NCBI GenBank assembly: GCA_947588775.1
Contig: CANPZQ010000006.1
Location: 1-28,002 of the forward strand
Origin: an uncultured Clostridia bacterium
Lineage (GTDB): Bacteria; Bacillota; Clostridia; Oscillospirales; Ruminococcaceae
Length of the DNA stretch: 28,002 nucleotides
Direction of reading: 5' to 3'
Below, in pieces: positions 1 through 6,902 of this stretch. The position numbers and the translations under genes are program-made. Numbering within the stretch: the first letter of the stretch is position 1; each line of letters starts with the position of its first letter. The notes under the pieces are model-generated. The model was not told where the DNA came from. It searched no databases and was given only the letters and a program-made list of their open reading frames with translations.

Positions 1-1
1 G

Positions 2-148
2 AACATGGCCTCCGGCGAGGAAACGCCGGTTAAGCTTACGGAGTTTATGGCAGAATTTACGAACCTTATGCTCAACGAGCTTTTCGACGGGGAGTTCGGG
101 GACACGCTTGAGGGGCTTGTCGAAGGCTTGGATTCGGCGAAGGAGTAG
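2..148 (+). CDS. 3' end of an unidentified protein (partial)
   Basis: An open frame runs from the left edge to a TAG at 146-148 and encodes 48 visible residues, acidic overall and ending DSAKE. It contains amphipathic helix-like stretches (for example LTEFMAEFTNLMLNELF). Codon use matches the neighbouring genes, with GC-rich third positions. The N-terminus lies outside the window, although an in-frame ATG at 5 means a complete tiny ORF cannot be excluded. I do not recognise a family. It lies upstream of aspS in the same direction but is separated by about 245 bp holding a large palindrome, so co-transcription is uncertain. Confidence 0.5.
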   Translation, partial: NMASGEETPVKLTEFMAEFTNLMLNELFDGEFGDTLEGLVEGLDSAKE

Positions 149-170
149 GCTTGGGCGGGCAACCGAGGGT

Positions 171-261
171 GGGGCGGAGCCCGAGCCGCGCGGAGCGCGG
201 CTCCCCCGCGCCCGAAGGGCGCGGGGCGTCGGCAGCGGAGCTGCCGACGGGGCTCCGCCCC
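171..261. repeat. Perfect four-arm (cloverleaf) palindrome
   Basis: Bases 171-182 pair perfectly with 250-261 (12 bp). The enclosed DNA is fully used by three abutting perfect hairpins: 183-191/195-203 (9 bp, loop GGA), 204-213/217-226 (10 bp, loop GAA) and 227-236/240-249 (10 bp, loop GGA). No base lies between the arms. Either strand could form a four-way junction. It sits between the partial gene and aspS. It is not a tRNA, because it lacks T-loop and anticodon-loop features. Function unknown: it could be a repeat element, a transcript processing or termination structure, or a cruciform. Confidence 0.8.
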
Positions 262-375
262 TCCCGCGCGGCGAATGCCGCGAACAAAAAAGGCAGCCGC
301 CCGAACTTATCCTAAGCCCGCAAAGCCCCCGGCTTCCGAAAACCGAAAAACAGCACCTATTCTCTATCAAATCTT

Positions 376-380
376 AAGGA
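376..380 (+). promoter_or_regulatory. Ribosome binding site of aspS
   Basis: An AAGGA (AAGGAG at 376-381) lies 12 nt before the ATG at 393. It supports 393 as start, although the in-frame ATG at 402 remains possible. No convincing sigma-A promoter is visible in 262-392. Confidence 0.55.
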
Positions 381-392
381 GTAAAATAAACT

Positions 393-2168
393 ATGGACAC
401 AATGGGAAAACTCAGAAGAACGCACTACTGCGGCGAGGTGCCGCTCGAACCCTGCGAGGTGGTCGTCTGCGGCTTTGTCCAGAAAACGAGAAACCTGGGC
501 AACCTTATTTTCATCGACCTTCGCGACCGCACGGGAATCGTGCAGCTTGCATTCGGGGACTACACCGACCGCGAGCTCTTTGAGAAGGCGGCGACCGTCC
601 GCAACGAGTACGTTTTAATGGCAAGGGGAAACATCACCCCGCGCGAAAGCGTAAACCGCGAAATCCGCACCGGAACCGTCGAAGTTCGCGTAACGGAGCT
701 GAAAATCCTCTCTAAGGCGCAGACAACGCCCTTTGAGGTTTCAAATTCCGACAAGGTGAACGACGAGCTGAAGCTGAAATACCGCTATCTCGACCTGAGA
801 AACCAGCGGCTCACGCAGAATATCCTCACCCGACACAAAATCGCCGACGTGACTCGCCGCTACTTCTACGAAAACGGCTTTATCGAAATCGAAACGCCGA
901 TGATGATGAAATCAACCCCCGAGGGTGCGCGCGACTACCTCGTTCCGTCGAGAATCCATGCGGGAAAATTCTACGCGCTCCCGCAGTCCCCGCAGATTTA
1001 CAAGCAGCTTCTGATGGTCGCGGGCTTCGACAGATATATCCAGCTCGCCCGCTGCTTCCGCGACGAGGATTTAAGGGCGGACAGGCAGCCCGAATTCACG
1101 CAGATTGACCTCGAAATGTCCTTCGTCGACGAGGAGGACATCCGCGCAATGGCGGAGGGCTGGATCAAGCGGCTGTTTAAGGAGGTTAAGGGGATAGATA
1201 TTGAAACACCGCTGCCCCGGCTCACCTTCGCCGACGCGATGAACCGCTACGGCACGGATAAGCCCGATACCCGCTTCGGAATGGAGATTCAGGACATCTC
1301 CGACCTCGCCGCGAAGTATGATTTTGTCGTATTCAAAACCGCTCTTGAAGCCGGCGGAACCGTGCGCGCAATCGTCGCGAAAAACGCCGCGTCAACTTAT
1401 TCAAGAAAAGAAATAGATAAGTTAGTTGAACATGCAAAGGGAATCGGCGCGAAGGGGCTTTCCTACATCAGGTGGAGCGACGAGCAGCCGAACTGTTCCT
1501 TCGCAAAATTCTTAAAAGAAGGCGAGCTGGAGGAGCTTTTGGGCCGCCTCGGCGCGGAAAAGGGCGACGTCGTTTTAATCGCCGCCGACCGCAAAAAAAC
1601 CGTCTGCACGGTTTTGGGCGCGCTCAGAACCATCGCCGCGAAGCGGCTCGACATAATCCCGCAGGACAAATTCAACCTTCTCTGGATAGTCGAGATGCCG
1701 TTCTTCGAGTTCAACGAGGACACGAACGCGTGGGAAGCGGCGCACCACCCCTTCACGATGCCGCTTGAGGAGTGCATACCGATTCTCGACACCGACCCCG
1801 AAAACGTCCGCGCGACGGCGTTCGACCTCGTTTTAAACGGCACCGAGCTTTGCTCCGGCTCGATGAGAATTACCGACCCCGAGCTTCAGAACCGCATGTT
1901 CGAGGCCCTCGGCCTCACCGACGAGGAAATTGAGGCGAAGTTCGGCTTCCTCGTCGACGCCTACAAGTACGGCGCGCCCCCGCACGGCGGCATGGGCCTC
2001 GGACTTGACAGAATTTCGATGATTCTCTGCGGCGCGGACAACCTCCGCGACGTGGTCGCCTTCCCGAAGGTCCAAAACGCGAGCGAGCTGATGAGCGGCT
2101 GCCCGTCGCCCGTCGACGAAAAGCAGTTAGATGAGCTGCATATCAAAACTACCGAGGTCGAGGGGTAA
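393..2168 (+). CDS. aspS: Aspartyl-tRNA synthetase
   Basis: This class IIb synthetase charges tRNA-Asp with aspartate in the cytoplasm using ATP. At 591 residues it has the normal length of a bacterial-type AspRS. Visible parts are an N-terminal OB-fold anticodon-binding domain (about 1-110), the flipping-loop segment STPEGARDYLVPSR (about 174-187), motif 2 RCFRDEDLRADRQPEF (220-235), a bacterial GAD insertion (about 290-420), and motif 3 with GMGLGLDR near 545. In the OB-fold the segment NLGNLIFIDLRDR has Leu at the position where many non-discriminating enzymes have His, so I infer a discriminating enzyme. A single-gene transcript is suggested by the terminator just downstream. Confidence 0.97.
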   Translation: MDTMGKLRRTHYCGEVPLEPCEVVVCGFVQKTRNLGNLIFIDLRDRTGIVQLAFGDYTDRELFEKAATVRNEYVLMARGNITPRESVNREIRTGTVEVRVTELKILSKAQTTPFEVSNSDKVNDELKLKYRYLDLRNQRLTQNILTRHKIADVTRRYFYENGFIEIETPMMMKSTPEGARDYLVPSRIHAGKFYALPQSPQIYKQLLMVAGFDRYIQLARCFRDEDLRADRQPEFTQIDLEMSFVDEEDIRAMAEGWIKRLFKEVKGIDIETPLPRLTFADAMNRYGTDKPDTRFGMEIQDISDLAAKYDFVVFKTALEAGGTVRAIVAKNAASTYSRKEIDKLVEHAKGIGAKGLSYIRWSDEQPNCSFAKFLKEGELEELLGRLGAEKGDVVLIAADRKKTVCTVLGALRTIAAKRLDIIPQDKFNLLWIVEMPFFEFNEDTNAWEAAHHPFTMPLEECIPILDTDPENVRATAFDLVLNGTELCSGSMRITDPELQNRMFEALGLTDEEIEAKFGFLVDAYKYGAPPHGGMGLGLDRISMILCGADNLRDVVAFPKVQNASELMSGCPSPVDEKQLDELHIKTTEVEG

Positions 2169-2195
2169 AACCGAGGCGTTAGACAGATAAAATAA

Positions 2196-2237
2196 CCGCC
2201 GTCCGCAGATTTTGGTGCGAGCGGCGGGGTTTTTTGT
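2196..2237 (+). terminator. Rho-independent terminator of aspS
   Basis: CCGCCG (2196-2201) pairs with CGGCGG (2222-2227). An inner CGCA/TGCG stem (2204-2207/2216-2219) extends the hairpin. GGTTTTTTG follows at once. It lies 27 bp after the aspS stop. Confidence 0.75.
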
Positions 2238-2289
2238 TATGGTAATGTCTGATTTCTGAGTTATGTCTGTCTGTTTTCGGGCATGTGCC

Positions 2290-2373
2290 GGCGCGGCGAA
2301 TGGGGCTAACTTCTGCTGCCGCCAAAGTCCCTGCCTGCCACCCGCCCGCCCACCCCGCCCCATTCGCCGCGCC
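2290..2373. repeat. Hairpin/G-quadruplex element, copy A
   Basis: A perfect 17-bp inverted repeat (2290-2306 / 2357-2373) encloses a C-rich spacer. On the minus strand the spacer reads GGGG-T-GGG-C-GGG-C-GGG (2341-2356), a single-nucleotide-loop G-quadruplex motif. The same design, with other arm sequences, occurs at 2396-2479, 15430-15520, 18048-18130 and 24616-24695. The lead-in GGGCATGTGCCG (2279-2290) is shared with the copy at 24602. It lies between convergent aspS and the ABC operon. Confidence 0.75.
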
Positions 2374-2395
2374 TTCGATGGGTGCAACGAGAGAA

Positions 2396-2479
2396 GCGCG
2401 GCGGGAAAAGCGGTCAAAACCCGCGAAACTTCGAGGGGCGGGCGGGTGGGACGCGGAAAAGCAGCTTTTCCCGCCGCGC
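2396..2479. repeat. Hairpin/G-quadruplex element, copy F (opposite orientation)
   Basis: A perfect 16-bp inverted repeat (2396-2411 / 2464-2479) encloses a spacer with GGGG-C-GGG-C-GGG-T-GGG on the plus strand (2435-2450). It is thus in the opposite orientation to copy A, only 22 bp away. Its arms match those at 18048-18063 except for one base pair changed on both arms (A-T to G-C). It ends 8 bp from the stop codon of the minus-strand gene that ends at 2488. The 2169-2487 gap is essentially filled by the terminator and these two elements. Confidence 0.75.
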
Positions 2480-2487
2480 GGTTGCTT

Positions 2488-2883
2488 CTACCCCGCTTCC
2501 CTCCCCAGCACGACCCTCTCCCCGGCCTCGACGTCCTCCCCAATCAACGCCTTGTCCCCCGGCCTCACGCCGTAGCCCAATGCCGCGCGGCCGTCGACGG
2601 TTTCAAGCACCTCGACTTCGGTGCGGCGGGCTTCGTAGCAGCGTTCGGGGTACTTTTCGGACGGCACCGCGAGCAGAACGTAGCTCCCCTCGCCGTCATG
2701 GCGAACCGCGCTTTCGGGGAGCGACTGGCAGAGCCTGTCGCCGAGCAGAATATCCTCGGAGCAAGCGTAGTCCGCCGTCGGGGAGAGCGCGTCGCGGATT
2801 TTCGGCCCGGCGGCAAGGCAGACGGCCGTCAGCGCGACAAATGTCGCCAAAAACGCCGCCGCAGTGATTTTAACGGCTTTCAT
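2488..2883 (-). CDS. Small secreted or membrane-anchored protein at the end of the ABC importer operon
   Basis: 131 residues. A hydrophobic segment at about 5-25 (AAAFLATFVALTAVCLAA) looks like an uncleaved signal anchor or signal peptide. The rest is a charged extracytoplasmic domain with beta-rich character (SYVLLAVP, RTEVEVLETVDGRAALGYG, AGERVVLGREAG) that may resemble rod-shape or SpoIIIAH-like beta folds, but I cannot assign it to a family. Its ATG overlaps the TGA of the preceding permease (ATGA at 2880-2883), so it is translationally coupled to the transporter. It may be an accessory factor of the importer. Function unknown. Confidence 0.75.
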   Translation of the reverse strand: MKAVKITAAAFLATFVALTAVCLAAGPKIRDALSPTADYACSEDILLGDRLCQSLPESAVRHDGEGSYVLLAVPSEKYPERCYEARRTEVEVLETVDGRAALGYGVRPGDKALIGEDVEAGERVVLGREAG

Positions 2884-3626
2884 TTCAGTCGGTACCCCTC
2901 CAGTCCCTCGAGAATTTCGCTTTCAAAAATCAGGAAAAGTCCCAGCGGCAGCAGCATGAACAACGCCGTCGCGGCGAACGAAAACGCGCCCGGCCCGGTC
3001 TTTGAAAGAAGCACCGCGAGCGGGTAATTTTTTTCCGATTCCATAAGAACAAGCGGCTCCGCGACCATGTTCCACTGTTCGGCGAACATCATCACCCATG
3101 CGCAGACTACGCCGCCGCGCATCTGCGGGACGATTACGCGGAGTATAATTTTTAGCGTGGAAGATGTGTCGAGCCGCGCCGCCTCTATTGAATCGCGGGG
3201 AATCGATTTCATAATCTGTGTAAGCAAAAACGCCGCAAACGGCGAAAAAACAGCGGGAAAAATCATCGCCGCAGGGGTATCGTAAATCCCGAGTGCCTTT
3301 GAAATTATGTACTGCGGCAGAAGCGTCACCTGAAACGGCATCATCATGACGATAATATAGATGTAAAACAAAAATCCCCGCCCGCGGAATTTAATCTGCG
3401 AAAATACATACGCCGCAAGAACCGACACGGCCACGCTTCCCGCCGAGGACAAAAACGCGATGAACATTGAAACCGCGAGGGCGCGAAGATACTTCGGCTC
3501 CCAGACGAAAAAGTCGACGTAGGGCTTTATCCCCTCTTTCAAAGAGGCGACTATGACCGCCGCGGCCGGAAGGACGAACGCCGCCGCCAAAATCGCGATA
3601 AACAGCCGCGAAACGCGCTTTACCAT
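2880..3626 (-). CDS. Carbohydrate ABC transporter permease, MalG/CUT1 type
   Basis: This is one of the two inner-membrane subunits of a CUT1-type importer. At 248 residues it is somewhat short for the family. It has about six hydrophobic segments (about 8-30, 50-75, 85-108, 115-140, 180-200, 215-240). The cytoplasmic EAA loop that contacts the ATPase is visible as DSIEAARLDTSSTLKIILRV, with Ser-Ser in place of the usual Gly-Ala. The ATG lies inside the end of the upstream permease gene (7-nt overlap), and its own stop overlaps the next gene. No ATPase gene is nearby. CUT1 systems of Firmicutes often share a MsmK-like ATPase encoded elsewhere, which I infer here. Confidence 0.93.
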   Translation of the reverse strand: MVKRVSRLFIAILAAAFVLPAAAVIVASLKEGIKPYVDFFVWEPKYLRALAVSMFIAFLSSAGSVAVSVLAAYVFSQIKFRGRGFLFYIYIIVMMMPFQVTLLPQYIISKALGIYDTPAAMIFPAVFSPFAAFLLTQIMKSIPRDSIEAARLDTSSTLKIILRVIVPQMRGGVVCAWVMMFAEQWNMVAEPLVLMESEKNYPLAVLLSKTGPGAFSFAATALFMLLPLGLFLIFESEILEGLEGYRLK

Positions 3627-4405
3627 ATTTCCTCGCTCCTTTTCCGCTCGGCGCGAAGCAAAATTCCGACGACCGCGTAAAGCCCTGCGGCAAAGATTAC
3701 CGCCGCCGTCGCGATATTCTGATAGTTGAGCTTTTCAAAGTGGTTATTTAAATAATTTTGAAGCATGTATACGCTCTTATCGGGGTATTCGCCGTATAAA
3801 AGATATGACTCCCGGTATATTTTCAGCGAGTTGACAATCGAAAGTATAAGCGTGAAAAACAAAACCGGCAGTATATTCGGAACCGTTATCTTAAACGTTC
3901 TTCGGATTGCGCCCGCGCCGTCGATTTTCGCTGCCTCGAGCATTCCCTTTTCCATCGAGCCGAGAGCCGTCATCATGAGTATTATGTTGAGGCCGGAATA
4001 CTTCCAGATAAAAATAATCAACAAAGCTAAAAACGGCGGCAGCGACGACGCGTACCGCGAAAAAAGCGTTACAATCGTCGCGCTCGGCAGAAGCACGGGC
4101 AAAAAGAACGCGCCCTTAACAAACGGCATGTCCCCCGCGAAGCTTACGGTAAGAAGCGAAACCGCAAGGGAAAACGCCATTGCGAGCGGCACCGAAACGG
4201 CCGTAAACAAGAGCGTGTTTTTCATTCCGAGCAGGAAATACTCGTTTTTAAAGAGCGCGGAGAAGTTCCCGAGCCCCGCGAACCGCTTTGTAAACGCGTT
4301 ATCCAAAAACGCGTAGCCGAGTGAGCGCAGAAACGGCGCGACGTAAAAAACAGTGAACCCCGCGAGGGAGAACGCCAGAAGAAAAATATCGCTTTTCTTT
4401 TTCAT
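3620..4405 (-). CDS. Carbohydrate ABC transporter permease, MalF/CUT1 type
   Basis: Partner permease of the MalG-like subunit, 261 residues from the chosen ATG at 4405. A longer reading from 4498 would run about 80 nt into the upstream lipoprotein gene and adds a hydrophilic, non-conserved N-terminus. The ATG at 4405 has a GGGAG site 8 nt upstream and starts just after the lipoprotein stop (13-nt gap). Six membrane segments are visible, the first directly after MKKKSDIF. The EAA loop reads LEAAKIDGAGAIRRTFKITV and is canonical. It imports a sugar or oligosaccharide of unknown identity. Confidence 0.94.
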   Translation of the reverse strand: MKKKSDIFLLAFSLAGFTVFYVAPFLRSLGYAFLDNAFTKRFAGLGNFSALFKNEYFLLGMKNTLLFTAVSVPLAMAFSLAVSLLTVSFAGDMPFVKGAFFLPVLLPSATIVTLFSRYASSLPPFLALLIIFIWKYSGLNIILMMTALGSMEKGMLEAAKIDGAGAIRRTFKITVPNILPVLFFTLILSIVNSLKIYRESYLLYGEYPDKSVYMLQNYLNNHFEKLNYQNIATAAVIFAAGLYAVVGILLRAERKRSEEIW

Positions 4406-4418
4406 ATCCGGCTCCCGC

Positions 4419-6509
4419 TCATTCGAGGTAGATGTAGGAAAGCCTGTCGGCGAGCTTTTTCGCGGCGTCGTCGGGGGTTTCCGCACCGTCAAAGACAAGG
4501 CTCACCTCGTCGGCGACCTCGGCGGAAAAGCCGTCCAGAGCCTCGAGCACCGAGGGCTTTGAATCCTTATACTGCTTCATTGAATATTCATAGACGCGCT
4601 GATACTGCGGCTCGATATTCGGCCAAATCGAATTTTTGGTAATGTCGCGGCCGATAACCTGCTTTATTCCGGAATTGTCGTAAACGTAGCCCGGCCTTGT
4701 AAATAGCTCTAAAAAGCCGGCGGCGGATTCGGGATTTTTAGAGTTGCGGTTTACCATAAGTGCCTCGACGGTCAGATAGTTTGTTCCGCTCATCGTCGGG
4801 TTCACGACGGTTCTGTATTCGCCGACGTCGTTGCCCAAGATGTTGAAGCCGTCGAAGGCGAGCATTCCGTAGGTAAGATAGTTGTCCGCGCTTCCGTCGC
4901 ACAAAACGCCCTTATCGTTATATTCCTTAAGCTTCGAGAGTATCTCCGAAAACCTCTTTTCGTCGATGCTTCCGTCCTTCGCAATCATGTCCTCAATCAC
5001 ATTGCAGACGGAACGGGTAATCATATATCTGTCGCCGAAAACCTTTTTTCCGGCGGGAATTTCGTCGCAAAACTTAAATAAATCATCTATCGTCCAGCTG
5101 TCGGGGATTCCGGATTCCTGAGTTTCCCGGAGGCAGCCCCAGTATTCCGCGCGCAGGACGATTCCGAAAAGCCCCGCGTCCGCCGTCATAAGCCCGCGAA
5201 CGCCCTCAGCGAGAACCGTATCGAAGTTGTTTACAAGCCCCTCGAATTCGTCGAGCGGGTAGTAGGCGGAATTTTTCAGCACGCTGTTCAAAAGCGCGCC
5301 GCTTGCGAAGAATACGTCAAAATCGTCGTCGCCGGCAAGGAGCTTTGTGCGGACCCTGTCGTCGTATTCGTCCTTCGGGATTGCGTTTACGAGAACCTGC
5401 ATTCCGCTTTCGGAGGCATACTGAACCGCGAGCTCCTTTACCGCGTCGGAGTACCAATGCTGCTCGCTCGTTTCGGGGACAAGCGCGATAAGGCAGTTTT
5501 CCGCGCTGTCTGATATGTTGAACGCGACCAAGAGCCCCGCCGTAAGGTTATAGACGACGAAGTTTGAGCCGTCGGAGTATTCGAGGGAATAGCTGTCATG
5601 GAAGAGAAAATCGGAATCGTCGTGGACGTTGTGAATTATGTTTGAATCGGTTCCGGGGCCTTTCAGGGTTTCGGGTGAAATCATCGCGACGGTGGAGCTT
5701 CGGCCGTCGTCGGCGACCTTGGAGATGAAATAGGACCAGCTTTCGCCGTTTGACGCGGCGTATGGCTCGACATAGTAGTAAACGCCGTCCGAACCGATGC
5801 GGCCGCCGTCCTGTGAAGCGGCAAGCTTAAAGTCGGAAATAAGCCTGTCCTCCGAAATATCGCAGACCGAGGAGGCAGCGTCGCCGCCCGCGATTTCCGC
5901 GTTTGTTATGAATGTCGAATATAAAACGCCGTCCGCGCCGAAGGAGAGGCTTTTTACCCTCGCGCCGCGCGCGCCGGCCTGCCATGTCGAAGGGAGCTCG
6001 CTTACCTTGCGGGATTTTGTATCCCAAAGAAAAATCGAGTCGCTTTTTTTGCCGGAGGAATTAAAAACCACCCTGTCGCCGTCGACGGCCGCGCAGCCGT
6101 AGTAGGAGAGGGAGGCCTCGGGTTCAAGAGCGATTTCGGAGAGCTTTTTTCCGTCATAGTCGTAGAGGGCGGCGAAGTCGCTTCCGACAAGGGCGAAGCG
6201 CGAGCCGTCGCAGCCTACCGCGAAAGCGGGGGTATCCGAAACGAGGTCGACCCGTTCGCCGGTCGAAAAATCAATGCGGGCGAGGGTGTTTCCCGAGAGG
6301 ACGAAGGCAATATTTTTATACGCCGCGACGGGGAGCTTTTCGTCGGCCTCGAAGTCGCCGCCGACGGCCGCCTGGGCCGCGGAAAGGGGTTCGGGGGATA
6401 TGTAGTCGGAGTTTTCTTCTCTTTTCGGAGCGGAGCCGCCGCCGCAGGCGCAGAGCGTCGACAGCGAAACCGCCGCCGCCGTCAGAAGGGCCAAAGCGTG
6501 TAGCTTCAT
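4419..6509 (-). CDS. ABC importer substrate-binding lipoprotein with an N-terminal propeller-like domain
   Basis: 696 residues, far longer than the usual 400-450 of a CUT1 binding protein. A signal peptide ends in lipobox L-C-A-C with lipidated Cys22. Residues about 60-335 are built of repeated short beta segments with Asp/Gly turns (LARIDFSTGERVDLV, ALYDYDGKKLSEIAL, IFLWDTKSRKVSELP), resembling a beta-propeller. From about 340 (CLIALVPETSEQHW) to the end is a family 1 extracellular solute-binding fold, with typical DFDVFFASGALL and ESAAGFLELFTRPGY segments. It presumably captures an oligosaccharide outside the cell for the two downstream permeases. The fusion could let it bind a polymer or wall component. 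The start has an AAAGGA site at 6521-6526. Confidence 0.92.
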   Translation of the reverse strand: MKLHALALLTAAAVSLSTLCACGGGSAPKREENSDYISPEPLSAAQAAVGGDFEADEKLPVAAYKNIAFVLSGNTLARIDFSTGERVDLVSDTPAFAVGCDGSRFALVGSDFAALYDYDGKKLSEIALEPEASLSYYGCAAVDGDRVVFNSSGKKSDSIFLWDTKSRKVSELPSTWQAGARGARVKSLSFGADGVLYSTFITNAEIAGGDAASSVCDISEDRLISDFKLAASQDGGRIGSDGVYYYVEPYAASNGESWSYFISKVADDGRSSTVAMISPETLKGPGTDSNIIHNVHDDSDFLFHDSYSLEYSDGSNFVVYNLTAGLLVAFNISDSAENCLIALVPETSEQHWYSDAVKELAVQYASESGMQVLVNAIPKDEYDDRVRTKLLAGDDDFDVFFASGALLNSVLKNSAYYPLDEFEGLVNNFDTVLAEGVRGLMTADAGLFGIVLRAEYWGCLRETQESGIPDSWTIDDLFKFCDEIPAGKKVFGDRYMITRSVCNVIEDMIAKDGSIDEKRFSEILSKLKEYNDKGVLCDGSADNYLTYGMLAFDGFNILGNDVGEYRTVVNPTMSGTNYLTVEALMVNRNSKNPESAAGFLELFTRPGYVYDNSGIKQVIGRDITKNSIWPNIEPQYQRVYEYSMKQYKDSKPSVLEALDGFSAEVADEVSLVFDGAETPDDAAKKLADRLSYIYLE

Positions 6510-6570
6510 AAATTATCAATCCTTTCAAAATTAAATTGAATTGTGGATATTGTATTAAACCACTAAGCTT

Positions 6571-6599
6571 ATTATACATGTGCGGAACGAAAAAGTCAA
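6571..6599 (-). promoter_or_regulatory. Sigma-A promoter of the ABC importer operon
   Basis: On the minus strand, TTGACT (6594-6599) and TATAAT (6571-6576) are separated by 17 bp. The expected start, near 6564, leaves about a 55-nt leader before the ATG at 6509. Confidence 0.8.
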
Positions 6600-6631
6600 T
6601 ACCGTTTGAGGCGATTTTTTGCCTGACGGTA
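6600..6631. other. Hairpin between the 20-aa ORF and the importer promoter
   Basis: TACCGT (6599-6604) pairs with ACGGTA (6626-6631), with an inner AGGC/GCCT stem. Read leftward it lies directly upstream of the importer -35 box and could act as a weak terminator of the 20-aa ORF transcript. It lacks a clean T tract on the minus strand (only ACTTTTT a few bases later). Confidence 0.35.
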
Positions 6632-6649
6632 TGACTTCGGGATTATTTG

Positions 6650-6712
6650 TTATATCGAATTAGAAGCCGTTACGGCAAGAAGAACGCAAACAAGTTTTTT
6701 CATTTTAATCAT
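6650..6712 (-). CDS. Putative 20-aa hydrophobic signal peptide (SHP-like)
   Basis: ATG at 6712, TAA at 6650-6652. The peptide starts MIKMKK, then has a hydrophobic run LVCVLLAV and ends TASNSI. A good GAAGGGAG site lies about 10 nt upstream. A promoter with TATAAT at 6777-6782 and a 17-bp spacer precedes it. Length, basic start, hydrophobic core and short polar tail resemble short hydrophobic peptides of Rgg systems, and an Rgg-like regulator lies nearby. It could also be a leader peptide for the importer operon or a chance ORF. Function is inferred only from context. Confidence 0.4.
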   Translation of the reverse strand: MIKMKKLVCVLLAVTASNSI

Positions 6713-6776
6713 TTTTGATTTCTCCCTTCAAGAGATTTATTTTTTGAAAAGGCGTTTGCTTTCCTTTTCGACTTTA

Positions 6777-6805
6777 ATTATAAATCCGTTTTCGGGAGAA
6801 TACAA
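6777..6805 (-). promoter_or_regulatory. Leftward promoter facing the 20-aa ORF
   Basis: On the minus strand, TTGTAT (6800-6805) and TATAAT (6777-6782) have a 17-bp spacer. The -35 box overlaps by one base the left arm of the inverted repeat at 6805-6843. Expected leader to the ATG at 6712 is about 58 nt. Confidence 0.55.
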
Positions 6806-6843
6806 TATCGTTATAAGAAAACTTTATTTTCGTCTAACGATAT
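6805..6843. promoter_or_regulatory. Inverted-repeat operator between two divergent promoters
   Basis: ATATCGTTA (6805-6813) and TAACGATAT (6835-6843) form a perfect 9-bp inverted repeat, with arm centres 30 bp (about three helical turns) apart. The outer end of each arm overlaps by one base the -35 box of a promoter: leftward at 6800-6805 and rightward at 6843-6848. A dimeric regulator could control both at once. The XRE-TPR regulator encoded at 7050-7976 is the obvious candidate, by inference from proximity. Confidence 0.6.
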
Positions 6844-6871
6844 GTTCAAACCGTTTGGAGCGTGATAGAAT
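6843..6871 (+). promoter_or_regulatory. Rightward promoter of the 52-aa peptide gene
   Basis: Extended -10 TGATAGAAT (TG at 6863-6864, TAGAAT at 6866-6871), 17-bp spacer and a weak -35 TGTTCA (6843-6848). A weak -35 flanked by an operator suggests activator dependence. A short palindrome CAAACCGTTTG (6847-6857) lies in the -35/spacer region. The expected start near 6878 leaves about a 25-nt leader. Confidence 0.55.
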
Positions 6872-6902
6872 AATTCATATATATTCTCTTGGAGGTATCA
6901 TT

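Noticed and set aside
150..190. GAGGGTGG before aspS resembling the T-box antiterminator core
   Set aside because: No specifier stem, AG-bulge motif or downstream terminator/antiterminator pair is visible; the bases are used in the four-arm palindrome.
171..261. tRNA-like cloverleaf
   Set aside because: No anticodon loop, GTTC-like T loop or D loop; all loops are 3 nt.
2263..3027. Long plus-strand ORFs across 2263-3027
   Set aside because: They are shadows of the hairpin/G4 repeats and of the minus-strand genes, and consist largely of Arg/Pro/Ala-rich residues without domain features.
4405..4498. Upstream start for the MalF-like permease at 4498
   Set aside because: It would overlap the end of the lipoprotein gene by about 80 nt and adds a hydrophilic non-family N-terminus.
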